From Candidatus Pelagibacter sp. RS39 (GTDB taxonomy: Bacteria > Pseudomonadota > Alphaproteobacteria > Pelagibacterales > Pelagibacteraceae): a stretch of DNA of 64,000 bases. The notes beneath the pieces are model-generated. The model had not been told where the DNA came from, did not search any database, and saw only the letters and a list, made by a program, of their open reading frames with translations. The stretch covers positions 1,116,001-1,180,000 of the forward strand of contig NZ_CP020777.1 of assembly GCF_002101315.1 (NCBI RefSeq), written 5' to 3'. The translations under genes and the position numbers were made by a program. Each line of letters opens with the position of its first letter. The stretch's first letter is position 1. This document shows positions 9,018-16,775 of this stretch, piece after piece.

Positions 9018-9073
9018 GTTGGTCGCCTAATGGGGCTAACAATAAATAAACTTGCTTAACAAAGGAGGATATT
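9018..9073 (+). promoter_or_regulatory. ROSE-like RNA thermometer in the hsp20 5' leader
   Basis: The leader contains CUUGCUU (9051-9057) that can pair with the ribosome-binding site AAGGAGG (9062-9068) across an AACA loop. The pairs are C-G, U-G, U-A, then a G-G opposition, then C-G, U-A, U-A. The U(U/C)GCU motif facing the Shine-Dalgarno sequence with an opposed G is the hallmark of ROSE thermometers, known ahead of alphaproteobacterial hsp20 genes. A second, wobble-rich hairpin can form between GUUGGUC (9018-9024) and GGGCUAAC (9033-9040). The leader is about 56 nt, shorter than classical ROSE elements. Confidence 0.7.
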
Positions 9074-9520
9074 ATGACAAGTAAGGATTTATCTATATTC
9101 AACTCACTAAGACCTTTTTCAATTGGTTTTGACGACATGTTTGACCAATTCGAAAATATGCTTGGTAATGGTTCTTTGACTATGCAGTCAAATTACCCAC
9201 CTTATAACATCAGAAAAACTGGTAAGGATAATTATGCAATCGAAGTTGCATTGGCTGGTTTTAATAAAAATGATGTTGAAGTTGAGTTTGAAGATAATTT
9301 ATTAACTGTAAGGACTAAGCAAGTTAATAAATCTGAAAATAATAATGCTGATGGAGAAATAATTCACAAAGGTATTTCTCAAAGACAATTTGCTAGATCA
9401 TTTACTATAGCTGATGATGTAAAAGTTAATGGTGCTGAGTTAAAAGATGGTCTTTTAACAATATCTTGTGAAAGAATTGTTCCAGAGCATAAAAAAAGAA
9501 AACTTATTGAAATTAAATAA
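9074..9520 (+). CDS. ibpA: Small heat-shock protein (Hsp20/IbpA type)
   Basis: This 148-residue protein has an alpha-crystallin domain (about 37-135) with YAIEVALAGFNKNDVEVEFE and the late GLLTISCE strand, and ends with an I-x-I-type tail (KLIEIK). It is an ATP-independent holdase that keeps unfolding proteins soluble for DnaK. The N-terminus LRPFSIGFDDMFDQ matches bacterial class A Hsp20s. Translation starts from ATG five bases after a perfect AAGGAGG. Regulation appears double, by a sigma-32 promoter and a temperature-sensitive leader. A 21-bp inverted repeat follows the stop. Confidence 0.95.
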   Translation: MTSKDLSIFNSLRPFSIGFDDMFDQFENMLGNGSLTMQSNYPPYNIRKTGKDNYAIEVALAGFNKNDVEVEFEDNLLTVRTKQVNKSENNNADGEIIHKGISQRQFARSFTIADDVKVNGAELKDGLLTISCERIVPEHKKRKLIEIK

Positions 9521-9532
9521 GTATACCTTGCT

Positions 9533-9553
9533 TGCGGAGATAAATTCTCCGCA
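9533..9553. terminator. Inverted repeat between convergent hsp20 and lipoprotein genes
   Basis: TGCGGAGA (9533-9540) and TCTCCGCA (9546-9553) form a perfect 8-bp stem around a TAAAT loop. It lies between two stop codons of convergent genes, one of only two convergent pairs here that do not overlap. No T-run follows on either strand, so it is at best an atypical terminator or an mRNA 3'-end stabiliser. Confidence 0.55.
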
Positions 9554-9558
9554 GGTAA

Positions 9559-9864
9559 TCAAAAACATCCGTTAGATACAAATCCAATAACAATCAATTT
9601 TGAATTTACTTCAAATCTTCTTTCGCAAGGGATTCCATATTTTTTGGTGTTATAAACTAAAACTAAATTTCCTTTTTCATTTATAAAATCTTCATCTGGG
9701 CTTCCCAAGCTGCTTGTTAAATCCTGAGAAGACTTGCCTATAAATGCACTTAATTTTTCATTTTCCTTCTCAACAATAGCGTCAGTTTTTTGCTTAATTG
9801 TCTGACAGCCTAATAAAGAGAAAATTATGAATACACTTAGAATCGAGATTTTGATTTTTTTCAT
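9559..9864 (-). CDS. Small outer-membrane-type lipoprotein of unknown function
   Basis: I place the start at the ATG at 9864 (MKKIKISIL, 101 residues) because it gives a clean lipoprotein signal: positive start, hydrophobic core and lipobox LLGC with C20 as the acylated residue. A longer frame begins ten codons upstream without improving the signal. The mature part is about 80 residues, containing LTSSLGSPDED and KYGIPCERRFEV, with two further cysteines near the end (CERR and NGC) that could form a disulfide. The pattern is reminiscent of the SmpA/BamE-like fold (short helix, then a strand pair) but I cannot assign it. Confidence 0.7.
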   Translation of the reverse strand: MKKIKISILSVFIIFSLLGCQTIKQKTDAIVEKENEKLSAFIGKSSQDLTSSLGSPDEDFINEKGNLVLVYNTKKYGIPCERRFEVNSKLIVIGFVSNGCF

Positions 9865-9990
9865 AATTTTATAATAACAACCTAAATATGGCATAAATAT
9901 AAACTTGTGAGTTGAATATTGTTAATAAGAATTAGTTTTGACGGGTAATACAGTAAAGAATCAAATATTTTGCAGTTTATAGGAGGATAA

Positions 9991-11301
9991 ATGCTTGAAA
10001 AATATTTTGAATATAAAAAACATAAAACAGATTTTAAAACAGAAGTAATTGCGGGAACAACTACGTTCTTAACAATGGCTTACATAATGTTTTTAAATCC
10101 ATTCATCTTATCAGGGGAATTCGCCGGCCCTGAAAAAGGTTTCTTTGATTTCGGCGCAGTATACACTGCAACAATTTTAGCAACTGCCTTGGCTTGTTTT
10201 ATAATGGCCTTTTATGGAAAAACTTGGCCAATCGGACTAGCCCCAGGAATGGGTATTAATGCATTTGTTGCTTTTGGCGTTTGTGCTGGTATGGGTTATA
10301 CGCCTCAAGAAGCTCTTGGTGCAGTTTTGGTTGCAGGGGTATTGTTCTTAATTATCTCACTTACACCTATTAGAGCTTGGTTAATTAACTCAATTCCAAA
10401 AAGTTTAAAACTTGGAATTGGCGCAGGTATTGGATTGTTTCTTGCAATTATTGGATTGCAAATTATGGAAGTTGTAGTTGATAATCCTGTAACATTAGTC
10501 CAGCTTGGAAATTTAAGTGATCCATTAGTCCTTCTTGGATGCGCAACATTTATTGCGATCATTGTGCTTGAAAAAATGAATGTTAAAGGAAATATCATTA
10601 TAGGTATTTTATTTTTTAGTGTTATTGCATGGGCTACTGGTCTAGCTAAGTTTAATGGTTTAGCAAGTTCACCACCACCAATGACATACCTTTTTGAATT
10701 TGACTTATCCGCTGCGATGACTGCTGGAATGTCTACAGTAATATTCACTTTATTATTTATAGATTTTTTTGACACAGCTGGAACGTTAACTTCTGTTGCA
10801 AACGTTGCAGGTAAAGTTGATAAACAAGGAAAAGTTCAAGACATTAACAAAGCAATGTTGTCCGATAGTGTGGGAACTGTTGCGGGTGCTATGATGGGAA
10901 CAACAACTGTTACTAGTTATGTAGAGTCAGGGGCTGGCGTAAAAGCTGGTGGTAAAACTGGGATGACTTCTCTTGTGATAGGTATTTTGTTTTTAGCATG
11001 TATATTTTTTGCACCTCTTGCAACTAGTTTGCCTAAACAAATTGATGGTGCGGCTTTACTCTTTGTTTCTGTTTTATTTATTAGAAATATTACAGATATA
11101 GAATGGAATGACATCTCTGAGTCTGCTCCAGCAATTTTAGCGATGATTGCTATGCCATTAACTTATAGTATCAGTAATGGTATTGCTTTAGCATTTGTTT
11201 CATATGCTTTAATAAAAATATTTACTGGAAAATTTTCAAGTACTTCTCCAGCAATATGGGTTGTGGCAATACTTAGTGTTGTAAGTTTTGCTGTAAGTTA
11301 A
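9991..11301 (+). CDS. Guanine/hypoxanthine permease (NCS2, AzgA type)
   Basis: The 436-residue membrane protein has about 12-14 predicted spans. The signatures PGMGINAF at 85-92 and FFDTAGTL in the middle are those of the AzgA-like branch of the NCS2 family, proton symporters for adenine, guanine and hypoxanthine. GGAGG lies 7 bases before the ATG. The next gene, convergent, is a purine-type phosphoribosyltransferase, so the two likely act in salvage: uptake, then conversion to nucleotide. Substrate choice among purines is inferred. I saw no riboswitch in the 126-bp upstream gap. Confidence 0.9.
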   Translation: MLEKYFEYKKHKTDFKTEVIAGTTTFLTMAYIMFLNPFILSGEFAGPEKGFFDFGAVYTATILATALACFIMAFYGKTWPIGLAPGMGINAFVAFGVCAGMGYTPQEALGAVLVAGVLFLIISLTPIRAWLINSIPKSLKLGIGAGIGLFLAIIGLQIMEVVVDNPVTLVQLGNLSDPLVLLGCATFIAIIVLEKMNVKGNIIIGILFFSVIAWATGLAKFNGLASSPPPMTYLFEFDLSAAMTAGMSTVIFTLLFIDFFDTAGTLTSVANVAGKVDKQGKVQDINKAMLSDSVGTVAGAMMGTTTVTSYVESGAGVKAGGKTGMTSLVIGILFLACIFFAPLATSLPKQIDGAALLFVSVLFIRNITDIEWNDISESAPAILAMIAMPLTYSISNGIALAFVSYALIKIFTGKFSSTSPAIWVVAILSVVSFAVS

Positions 11302-11311
11302 ATAATATTTT

Positions 11312-11339
11312 ACGGGGCTAGTTTTCTAGCCCCGTTTAT
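11312..11339 (+). terminator. Rho-independent terminator after the purine permease
   Basis: ACGGGGCTAG (11312-11321) and CTAGCCCCGT (11326-11335) form a perfect 10-bp GC-rich stem with a TTTT loop, followed by TTATT. It stands out in AT-rich surroundings. The symmetrical stem, preceded by A/T-rich sequence, could also stop the convergent phosphoribosyltransferase transcript. Confidence 0.88.
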
Positions 11340-11857
11340 TAGTTTCTTTTTATAATTTCCTCAATAGAAAGTTCTTCATAATGTTCTGTAGGCTGGACTA
11401 TCCATGGATCTGAGTCCAATTTTATTGGACAAAAATCTGGTTCAAATGATGAGGATTTTTTTTTCCACAAACAAGCGGTTTTAATTTCTTTAATAAATTT
11501 TTTTGTTGGCTCATAACTTTTTAACCACTCAATACTTTTATTTAGTGTTAGCCCTGTATCTGACAAATCATCGATTAAAAGTATTTTTTCAAAATCTTGT
11601 TCTTTCGCTAATGAGCTTATTTCTCTAGCAAACATTAATTGACCTTGTTTATCTTCTAATCCTTTACCAGTATAACTTTGAATAACAATGTATGCGATCG
11701 GGAGTTTAAGAATTCTTGAAAGAATATCAATTATAGGTGCTGCACCTCTCATTATTCCAACTAAAACTGTTGGTTTGTAATTTTTATGAATTTCAACAGC
11801 TAATTTTTCAACAATTTTGATATATTCTTCAAAACTAACTACTAATTTATCTGCCAT
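11339..11857 (-). CDS. Purine-type phosphoribosyltransferase
   Basis: The PRPP-binding loop DDLSDTG at 96-102, in LLIDDLSDTGLTL, and the upstream VGIMRGAAP loop define a type I phosphoribosyltransferase. I use the ATG at 11857 (MADKLVVSF, 172 residues); an in-frame ATG five codons upstream is possible. The sequence resembles Gpt/HGPRT-like proteins that convert guanine, xanthine or hypoxanthine plus PRPP to the nucleotide in the cytosol. Convergent pairing with a purine permease supports that role. It is not close enough to known enzymes by eye to fix the base. Confidence 0.85.
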   Translation of the reverse strand: MADKLVVSFEEYIKIVEKLAVEIHKNYKPTVLVGIMRGAAPIIDILSRILKLPIAYIVIQSYTGKGLEDKQGQLMFAREISSLAKEQDFEKILLIDDLSDTGLTLNKSIEWLKSYEPTKKFIKEIKTACLWKKKSSSFEPDFCPIKLDSDPWIVQPTEHYEELSIEEIIKRN

Positions 11858-11905
11858 ATATTTTTTTATCATATAAAAAAAATTAAAAAAGATTAAAAAG
11901 TCATT

Positions 11906-12802
11906 ATGAAAATTTTTGATTGTTTTATGTATTTTGATGAAGAAACAGTTTTAGAATTAAGACTGAATATTTTGAATAAATATGTCGATTATTTTATTAT
12001 AGTAGAGAGTTCATTCACTCACAAAGGAGAAAAGAGAGATTTAAAGTTTAATCATCAAAAATTTACAAAATTTAAAGATAAAATAATTTATATTACTTAT
12101 GACGAAGAACCACCAGAAATAGCAAAAAATCAAGTCAGTGATAAGGATAGTGAGGCTGTCAAATCCTGGAAATATATATCAAATGCACTTTATAGAGAAA
12201 ATGGTCAAAGGAATTATATCTCAAAAGGATTAGATTTAGCAAACAATGATGACATGATTTTAATTTCTGATGTCGATGAAATTCCAAATTTAGAAAATTT
12301 AGAATTATCAAAAATCCAGGAAAAAATCATTCTTTTTAAACAGGACATGTTTTATTATAAGTTTAATCTTAAATTACCAAATCTTGATTGGACTGGTACA
12401 AAAGGATGTAAAAAAAAATTTCTTAAATCTCCTCAATGGTTGAGAAATATAAAAGACAGAAAATACCCCTTTTATAGATTAGATACTTTTTTTTCTGATA
12501 CAAAGTATATTGATATCAAAATTATATCTAATGGTGGATGGCACTTTTCTAACTTAAAAACTGCCTCTGAAATTGAATTTAAACTTAAATCATATCTCCA
12601 TCATAGAGAATTTGATGAAAATCCCTTATCTGTTGAGGAAATAAACGATTTAATAAAAAACAAACAAGCTATTTACGATCTAAAAGTTGATAAAAGAGTA
12701 AACAAAATTGGTGACGGTAGCAAACTTGAGAAATATCCAACAGACAAGTTGCCAAAGTTTTTGCAAGATAACTTAAATGATTATAAACAATGGATTGATT
12801 AA
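11906..12802 (+). CDS. Glycosyltransferase family 17-like protein
   Basis: This 298-residue protein begins MKIFDCFMYFDEETVLELRL, the conserved start of the GT17 family, whose animal member is beta-1,4-mannosyl-glycoprotein N-acetylglucosaminyltransferase. A metal-binding DVDE occurs at 122-125 in ILISDVDEIPN, and GGWHFSN lies in the C-terminal part. There is no signal peptide or membrane span, so it probably acts in the cytosol on a nucleotide sugar. Bacterial members sit mostly in surface-polysaccharide contexts; here the neighbours do not help. Donor and acceptor are unknown. Confidence 0.82.
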   Translation: MKIFDCFMYFDEETVLELRLNILNKYVDYFIIVESSFTHKGEKRDLKFNHQKFTKFKDKIIYITYDEEPPEIAKNQVSDKDSEAVKSWKYISNALYRENGQRNYISKGLDLANNDDMILISDVDEIPNLENLELSKIQEKIILFKQDMFYYKFNLKLPNLDWTGTKGCKKKFLKSPQWLRNIKDRKYPFYRLDTFFSDTKYIDIKIISNGGWHFSNLKTASEIEFKLKSYLHHREFDENPLSVEEINDLIKNKQAIYDLKVDKRVNKIGDGSKLEKYPTDKLPKFLQDNLNDYKQWID

Positions 12803-12803
12803 T

Positions 12804-13103
12804 ATGAAAAAAGGATATTGGGTTAGTTTATATTTTAAAATAGAAAATCAAGAAAATCTGAAAAAATATTCAGAATTAGCTACACCCGTTATCAAAAGTT
12901 ATGGCGGCGTACCATTAATTAGAGGAGGCAAGCATGATACATTTAATGGTGATGATTTTAGTAGAACTGTTGTGTGGGAATTTCCAAGTTATGCCAAAGC
13001 ATTAGAATGTCACTCCTCTAAAGAATATCAAGATAGTTGGGCAGTAGCAAAAAAAACTACAAAAAGACATATGCAAGTGGTTGAGGGGTTTAGTACTGAA
13101 TAG
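12804..13103 (+). CDS. DUF1330 family protein
   Basis: The start is taken as the ATG at 12804 (MKKGYWVSLYF, 99 residues), one base after the GT17 stop; a longer frame would run back into that gene. The compact ferredoxin-like alpha/beta barrel family DUF1330 is recognised by the YWV start, the GGVPLIRGG strand and the FPSYAKALECHSSKEYQ helix. Function in the family is not established. It may be cotranscribed with the glycosyltransferase. Its 3' end overlaps the convergent glycosylase gene by 14 bp. Confidence 0.85.
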   Translation: MKKGYWVSLYFKIENQENLKKYSELATPVIKSYGGVPLIRGGKHDTFNGDDFSRTVVWEFPSYAKALECHSSKEYQDSWAVAKKTTKRHMQVVEGFSTE

Positions 13104-13725
13104 GCTCAGGATCTATGCTTCTCCATAAATACCACGTGGCTACAGAGCAATAAGGACTAAACCTTTTTTTTAATAATGATACAAATTTATCAGGTGGTAA
13201 ATATTTTTTTTTATAATTTTTTGAAATAGCTCTTAGAAGACCGATATCCTGAATTGGCCAAATATTTGATCTGTTATATGTAAATAATAAAATCATTTCA
13301 GCTGACCATCTCCCTATTTGTCTTAATTGTGATAAATAATTAATAGCCTCCTCATCTGACATTTTATTAATCAGTTTAGGATTAAAAGTTTTTTCTATTG
13401 TTTGCTTAGCTAAACTCTTTATACCTAATACTTTCTGTTTGCTTAATCCACAGCTTTTCAATTGAACAAAAGTCAGTTTAGATACTGTTTTTGCGTTAAT
13501 TTTATTTTTACATTTTTTTTTAAATTTTAAAAATACAGAATTCGCTGCTGCAACACTTATTTGTTGACCAATTATACTTTTGCATAACGAAAAAAAAATA
13601 TCTCGCCTTGAAGTTAAAATAGTTTCTGAGGGACTTTCATAACTTTTGATTAACTTAGAAAGAGTTTGATCTTTTTTAGATAGATATTTTTTTGCCTTAA
13701 CCCAATATTTAGGTACTTTAGTCAT
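13090..13725 (-). CDS. alkA: DNA-3-methyladenine glycosylase II (HhH-GPD, AlkA type)
   Basis: The 211-residue protein carries a helix-hairpin-helix LRQIGRWSAEMIL at 134-146 and the catalytic aspartate D160 in WPIQDIGLLRA, as in AlkA-like glycosylases. It lacks the iron-sulfur cysteines of Nth/MutY. It excises alkylated bases to start base-excision repair. E. coli AlkA is longer (about 280) with an extra N-terminal domain, so this is the short form common in bacteria. Its start overlaps the upstream DMT transporter by 8 bp, suggesting translational coupling. Confidence 0.9.
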   Translation of the reverse strand: MTKVPKYWVKAKKYLSKKDQTLSKLIKSYESPSETILTSRRDIFFSLCKSIIGQQISVAAANSVFLKFKKKCKNKINAKTVSKLTFVQLKSCGLSKQKVLGIKSLAKQTIEKTFNPKLINKMSDEEAINYLSQLRQIGRWSAEMILLFTYNRSNIWPIQDIGLLRAISKNYKKKYLPPDKFVSLLKKRFSPYCSVATWYLWRSIDPEPIQY

Positions 13726-14602
13726 TGATTGGCCTGGATGTTATAATTTTTTTCTTATAAATCTCCCTTCTAAAAATTATAAGTGTTGAAACAATTACTA
13801 ATAACGCCCCTATTAATGTTTTTATTGTAGGTATTTCGTCCCAAATAAAATATCCAAAAATAATAGCAAACACTAAGGTCAGATATTTTAAAGGAGTTAC
13901 AAGGGATACTTCAGAATATTTATATGATTGACTTAGCCACAGATTTGAAACTCCACCGAAAATTCCTACCAAAGATAGAATTAAAAAGTGATTGAAACTA
14001 GGCATTACCCAACCGAATGGTAGAGTCAAAAAACTTAGAAAAGTAATTGCAATAGAAAAGAAAAGAGAGATAAGCCAAACTGGCTCTGTTGTTGAAAGTT
14101 GTCTTAACGTTATTGCAACATAAGAAAGTCCTAAACAAAAAATTATTGGAAAAATATAATAGATATTTAAATTACTAATCCCTGGTTCTGTAATGATTAA
14201 AATGCCGATAAATCCAACTAAAACTGCCAACCATCTGTAAATACCAACTTTTTCACTTAATAAAAATATTGAAAAAATAGTTGTAAATATCGGGGCTGCA
14301 AAAGATATGCTTACTACTGTTGCTAAAGGTAATTTTCTCAATGCAATAAAAATTGCAATTATAGCAATCAATCCAGCTATACATCTTAGAGAATGCAATC
14401 CTAGTCTTTTTGTTTTATAAAAATCGTGAAGTCTTTCTCTTGGAATAATAAAAAAATAAAAAATAATCCCAAAAAAACCTCTAAAAAATAAGACTTGTCC
14501 AACTGGATAATCGACTGACCACTTAACTATAACGTCCATTAACGAAAATCCAATAATGGACAGAAACATGTACAAAAAACCTAATTGATTTTTACTGAGC
14601 AT
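13718..14602 (-). CDS. DMT-superfamily (EamA) transporter
   Basis: The 294-residue protein has ten predicted membrane helices arranged as two repeated EamA halves, with PVGQVLFFRGFFG in the first and EVSLVTPLKYLTLVFA in the second. This is the drug/metabolite transporter superfamily, whose bacterial members export or import small metabolites. There is no clue to substrate in the neighbours. It is 35 bp from the divergent msrA and cotranscribed with alkA. Confidence 0.88.
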   Translation of the reverse strand: MLSKNQLGFLYMFLSIIGFSLMDVIVKWSVDYPVGQVLFFRGFFGIIFYFFIIPRERLHDFYKTKRLGLHSLRCIAGLIAIIAIFIALRKLPLATVVSISFAAPIFTTIFSIFLLSEKVGIYRWLAVLVGFIGILIITEPGISNLNIYYIFPIIFCLGLSYVAITLRQLSTTEPVWLISLFFSIAITFLSFLTLPFGWVMPSFNHFLILSLVGIFGGVSNLWLSQSYKYSEVSLVTPLKYLTLVFAIIFGYFIWDEIPTIKTLIGALLVIVSTLIIFRREIYKKKIITSRPIND

Positions 14603-14637
14603 ATGAATAATTTGTAAATTAAACTAAATCTTTATCA

Positions 14638-15081
14638 ATGGAAATAGCGGTTTTAGCACTTGGATGTTTTTGGGGACCTGAAATTAAATTCAGTAAAATA
14701 GACGGCATAATTAAAACAGAAGTTGGCTACTGTGGAGGTAATAGCTCTGTCACAACATATAAAGAGGTTTGCACTGGAAATACAAATCATGCTGAAGTTG
14801 TAAAACTAGATTTTGATGAAAAAATTATCACATATGAGAAAATTTTAAAAACATTTTTTCAAATTCATGATCCTACTACTTTAAATTCTCAAGGACCAGA
14901 TTTTGGAACACAATATAGAAGTGAAATATTTTATCTTAATGACAATCAAAAAATGATAGCTGAGAAGGTATTAAATGAAGTGAATGCGCGTTTATCTGGA
15001 AAAGTTGTAACGAAAATATCTTTACTAAAAAACTATTGTCCTGCTGAGGAATACCATCAAAAATATTTAGAAAAGCGATAA
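14638..15081 (+). CDS. msrA: Peptide methionine-S-sulfoxide reductase
   Basis: The catalytic motif GCFWGPE gives C10 as nucleophile, and EEYHQKY at 137-143 is the conserved C-terminal motif, with another cysteine at C134 (NYCPAEE) as candidate resolving residue. At 147 residues it is a short, core-only MsrA, lacking the N-terminal extension of E. coli. It repairs oxidised methionine in proteins using thioredoxin. It is the first of four closely spaced plus-strand genes, with 1 bp to the sulfurtransferase. Confidence 0.95.
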   Translation: MEIAVLALGCFWGPEIKFSKIDGIIKTEVGYCGGNSSVTTYKEVCTGNTNHAEVVKLDFDEKIITYEKILKTFFQIHDPTTLNSQGPDFGTQYRSEIFYLNDNQKMIAEKVLNEVNARLSGKVVTKISLLKNYCPAEEYHQKYLEKR

Positions 15082-15082
15082 C

Positions 15083-15898
15083 ATGTCTTTAGTTGAAACT
15101 GATTGGTTAGAAAAAAACCTTACTAAGGTGAAAATTATTGACTGCTCTTGGCATATGCCTCAAACACAAAGAAGTGGATTTGAAGAATATAAATCTCTTC
15201 ATATTCCAAGCGCAATTTTTTTTGATATAGATGAAAATTCAAGAAAAGATACTGCTTTACCACATATGTTAGTTGATCAAATGAGTTGGGATAAAATTGT
15301 TTCAAATATGGGAATTAAAAAAAATGATGAAATAGTCATCTATGATAATTCAGATGTTATAAGCTCATGTCGTGGTTGGTTTAATTTTATTTATTACGGA
15401 CATGATCCAAAATTAATAAAAGTTTTAAATGGTGGTTTAAGGAAATGGCTTAAAGAAAAAAAGAAAGTAACTGATGAAATTTTAAATATAGATAGATCAG
15501 ATTATAAAGGTAGCGAGAGAAAAGATCTTGTTAAGAGTAAACAAGCAATTGATCAAAATATAGACGAAAAAATATTCACATTAATTGATGCTCGAAGTAG
15601 AGAAAGATTTGAAGGTAAAATCCCTGAACCCAGAAAAGGTCTTAGAAGCGGATGTATAAAAAACTCTTTTTGTATACCGTTTAATGACTGTCTAAATGAC
15701 GACAAAACTTTTAAAAATAAAGGTCAGCTTAAAGAAATTTTTAAAACAAGTATTGAAAACTTAGAGCAAAAAAAGATTGTTTTTTCATGTGGTTCAGGTG
15801 TTACAGCGTGTGTTTTGGCACTAGCTTATTCTTTAATTAATGATAAATATCTTCCTTGTATATATGATGGCTCTTGGGCCGAATACGGATTAATTTAA
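15083..15898 (+). CDS. sseA: 3-mercaptopyruvate / thiosulfate sulfurtransferase
   Basis: This is a two-domain rhodanese of 271 residues. The active-site loop in the C-terminal domain reads CGSGVTAC with C236, the mercaptopyruvate type (rhodaneses have CRKGVT). The N-terminal inactive domain contains IIDCSWHMPQ and IPSAIFFDID. It transfers sulfane sulfur to cyanide, thiols or protein acceptors in the cytosol. It lies between msrA and the RND adaptor, so this cluster mixes oxidative repair, sulfur transfer and efflux. Confidence 0.9.
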   Translation: MSLVETDWLEKNLTKVKIIDCSWHMPQTQRSGFEEYKSLHIPSAIFFDIDENSRKDTALPHMLVDQMSWDKIVSNMGIKKNDEIVIYDNSDVISSCRGWFNFIYYGHDPKLIKVLNGGLRKWLKEKKKVTDEILNIDRSDYKGSERKDLVKSKQAIDQNIDEKIFTLIDARSRERFEGKIPEPRKGLRSGCIKNSFCIPFNDCLNDDKTFKNKGQLKEIFKTSIENLEQKKIVFSCGSGVTACVLALAYSLINDKYLPCIYDGSWAEYGLI

Positions 15899-15905
15899 AT
15901 TTAAT

Positions 15906-16775
15906 ATGAAAAGATCTACGAAAACAATTTCAATAATATTTGTGTTTTTTTTAATAATTACAATTGTAATTGTTGGAAGATCCATGATTGGCAATCATTT
16001 TAAAAAAAAATTCAGTAAGAGACCACCACCAGGAATAATTGTAACTGAGGTAATTGAAAAAGAATTCTCTGAACAAATAGAAACTTACGGCACAGCAATT
16101 TCTAAAAAATCAAAAACTTTTAAGATTAAAAAAGATGATCTTTTTGAGGATTTAAAGCTTAAAAATTTTGTTAAAGAAGGAGATGTTTTAATTAAATTAA
16201 AAAGCGGGGACATATTGGCTCCATTTAGTGGAGTTCTTGGCTACACAGGTTTAACTGAGGACATTCTTGTTTCAAATAACATATTTATCATTACACTTGA
16301 TGATAACTCAATAATTTACTCAGATATTAAAATTCCAGAAAGTTACTCTACATTTATTAAAAAAGGTCTTCCAGTCGAAGTTACCTTATCTAGTTTTAAA
16401 GATAAAACTTTTTCAGGTGAAATAGATTTTGTTTCAAGTAGAATAAATGCGGACACCAGAAGTTTGTTATCAAGAATAAAAGTAAAAAACGAAAATTTAG
16501 AATTAATTTCAGGTTCACTTTTAGAGGTAAGAGTAAAATTTGATTTGAGAAATTCTTTAAGTGTACCTGATACAAGTGTGATGATAGAGGGCGATAAATC
16601 ATATGTTTACAAAATTAATGCAGAAAATATTGCAAATAAAACTGAGGTAAAAACTGGCCTTAGAGGCGATAGTAACATTGAAATAATTTCAGGCTTAACT
16701 GCAGGTGATATAATTGTAGCTGAGGGTCTAAAAAAGGTTAGGCCTCGCGGAAAAATAAAACCTATTAATAAATAA
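15906..16775 (+). CDS. RND efflux periplasmic adaptor without alpha-hairpin
   Basis: This 289-residue membrane fusion protein has an N-terminal membrane anchor (about 8-27), then the lipoyl-like barrel-sandwich, a beta-barrel and a membrane-proximal domain (SVMIEGDKSYVYKI, SGLTAGDIIVAEGL). In ordinary adaptors the two lipoyl halves are separated by a long alpha-helical hairpin that docks to TolC. Here EGDVLIKLKS runs straight into GDILAPFSG (91-109), so the hairpin seems absent. That explains the short length (usual 360-400). It overlaps the pump gene by 1 bp. Confidence 0.87.
   Translation: MKRSTKTISIIFVFFLIITIVIVGRSMIGNHFKKKFSKRPPPGIIVTEVIEKEFSEQIETYGTAISKKSKTFKIKKDDLFEDLKLKNFVKEGDVLIKLKSGDILAPFSGVLGYTGLTEDILVSNNIFIITLDDNSIIYSDIKIPESYSTFIKKGLPVEVTLSSFKDKTFSGEIDFVSSRINADTRSLLSRIKVKNENLELISGSLLEVRVKFDLRNSLSVPDTSVMIEGDKSYVYKINAENIANKTEVKTGLRGDSNIEIISGLTAGDIIVAEGLKKVRPRGKIKPINK

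Noticed and set aside
9018..9040. tRNA-like or sRNA gene in the hsp20 leader
   Set aside because: A 23-nt wobble hairpin only; no cloverleaf or anticodon arm. It is better explained as part of the mRNA leader.
9865..9990. Possible purine riboswitch before the NCS2 permease
   Set aside because: No three-way junction or matching core sequence; only a plausible GGAGG and AT-rich DNA.
10305..10775. 156-codon minus-strand frame opposite the purine permease
   Set aside because: The opposite strand encodes conserved membrane helices of NCS2; the shadow has no ribosome site or recognisable family.
12777..12803. Upstream extension of the DUF1330 gene (first frame start at 12777)
   Set aside because: It overlaps the end of the GT17 gene, adds nine residues not matching the family, and the ATG at 12804 gives the normal start.
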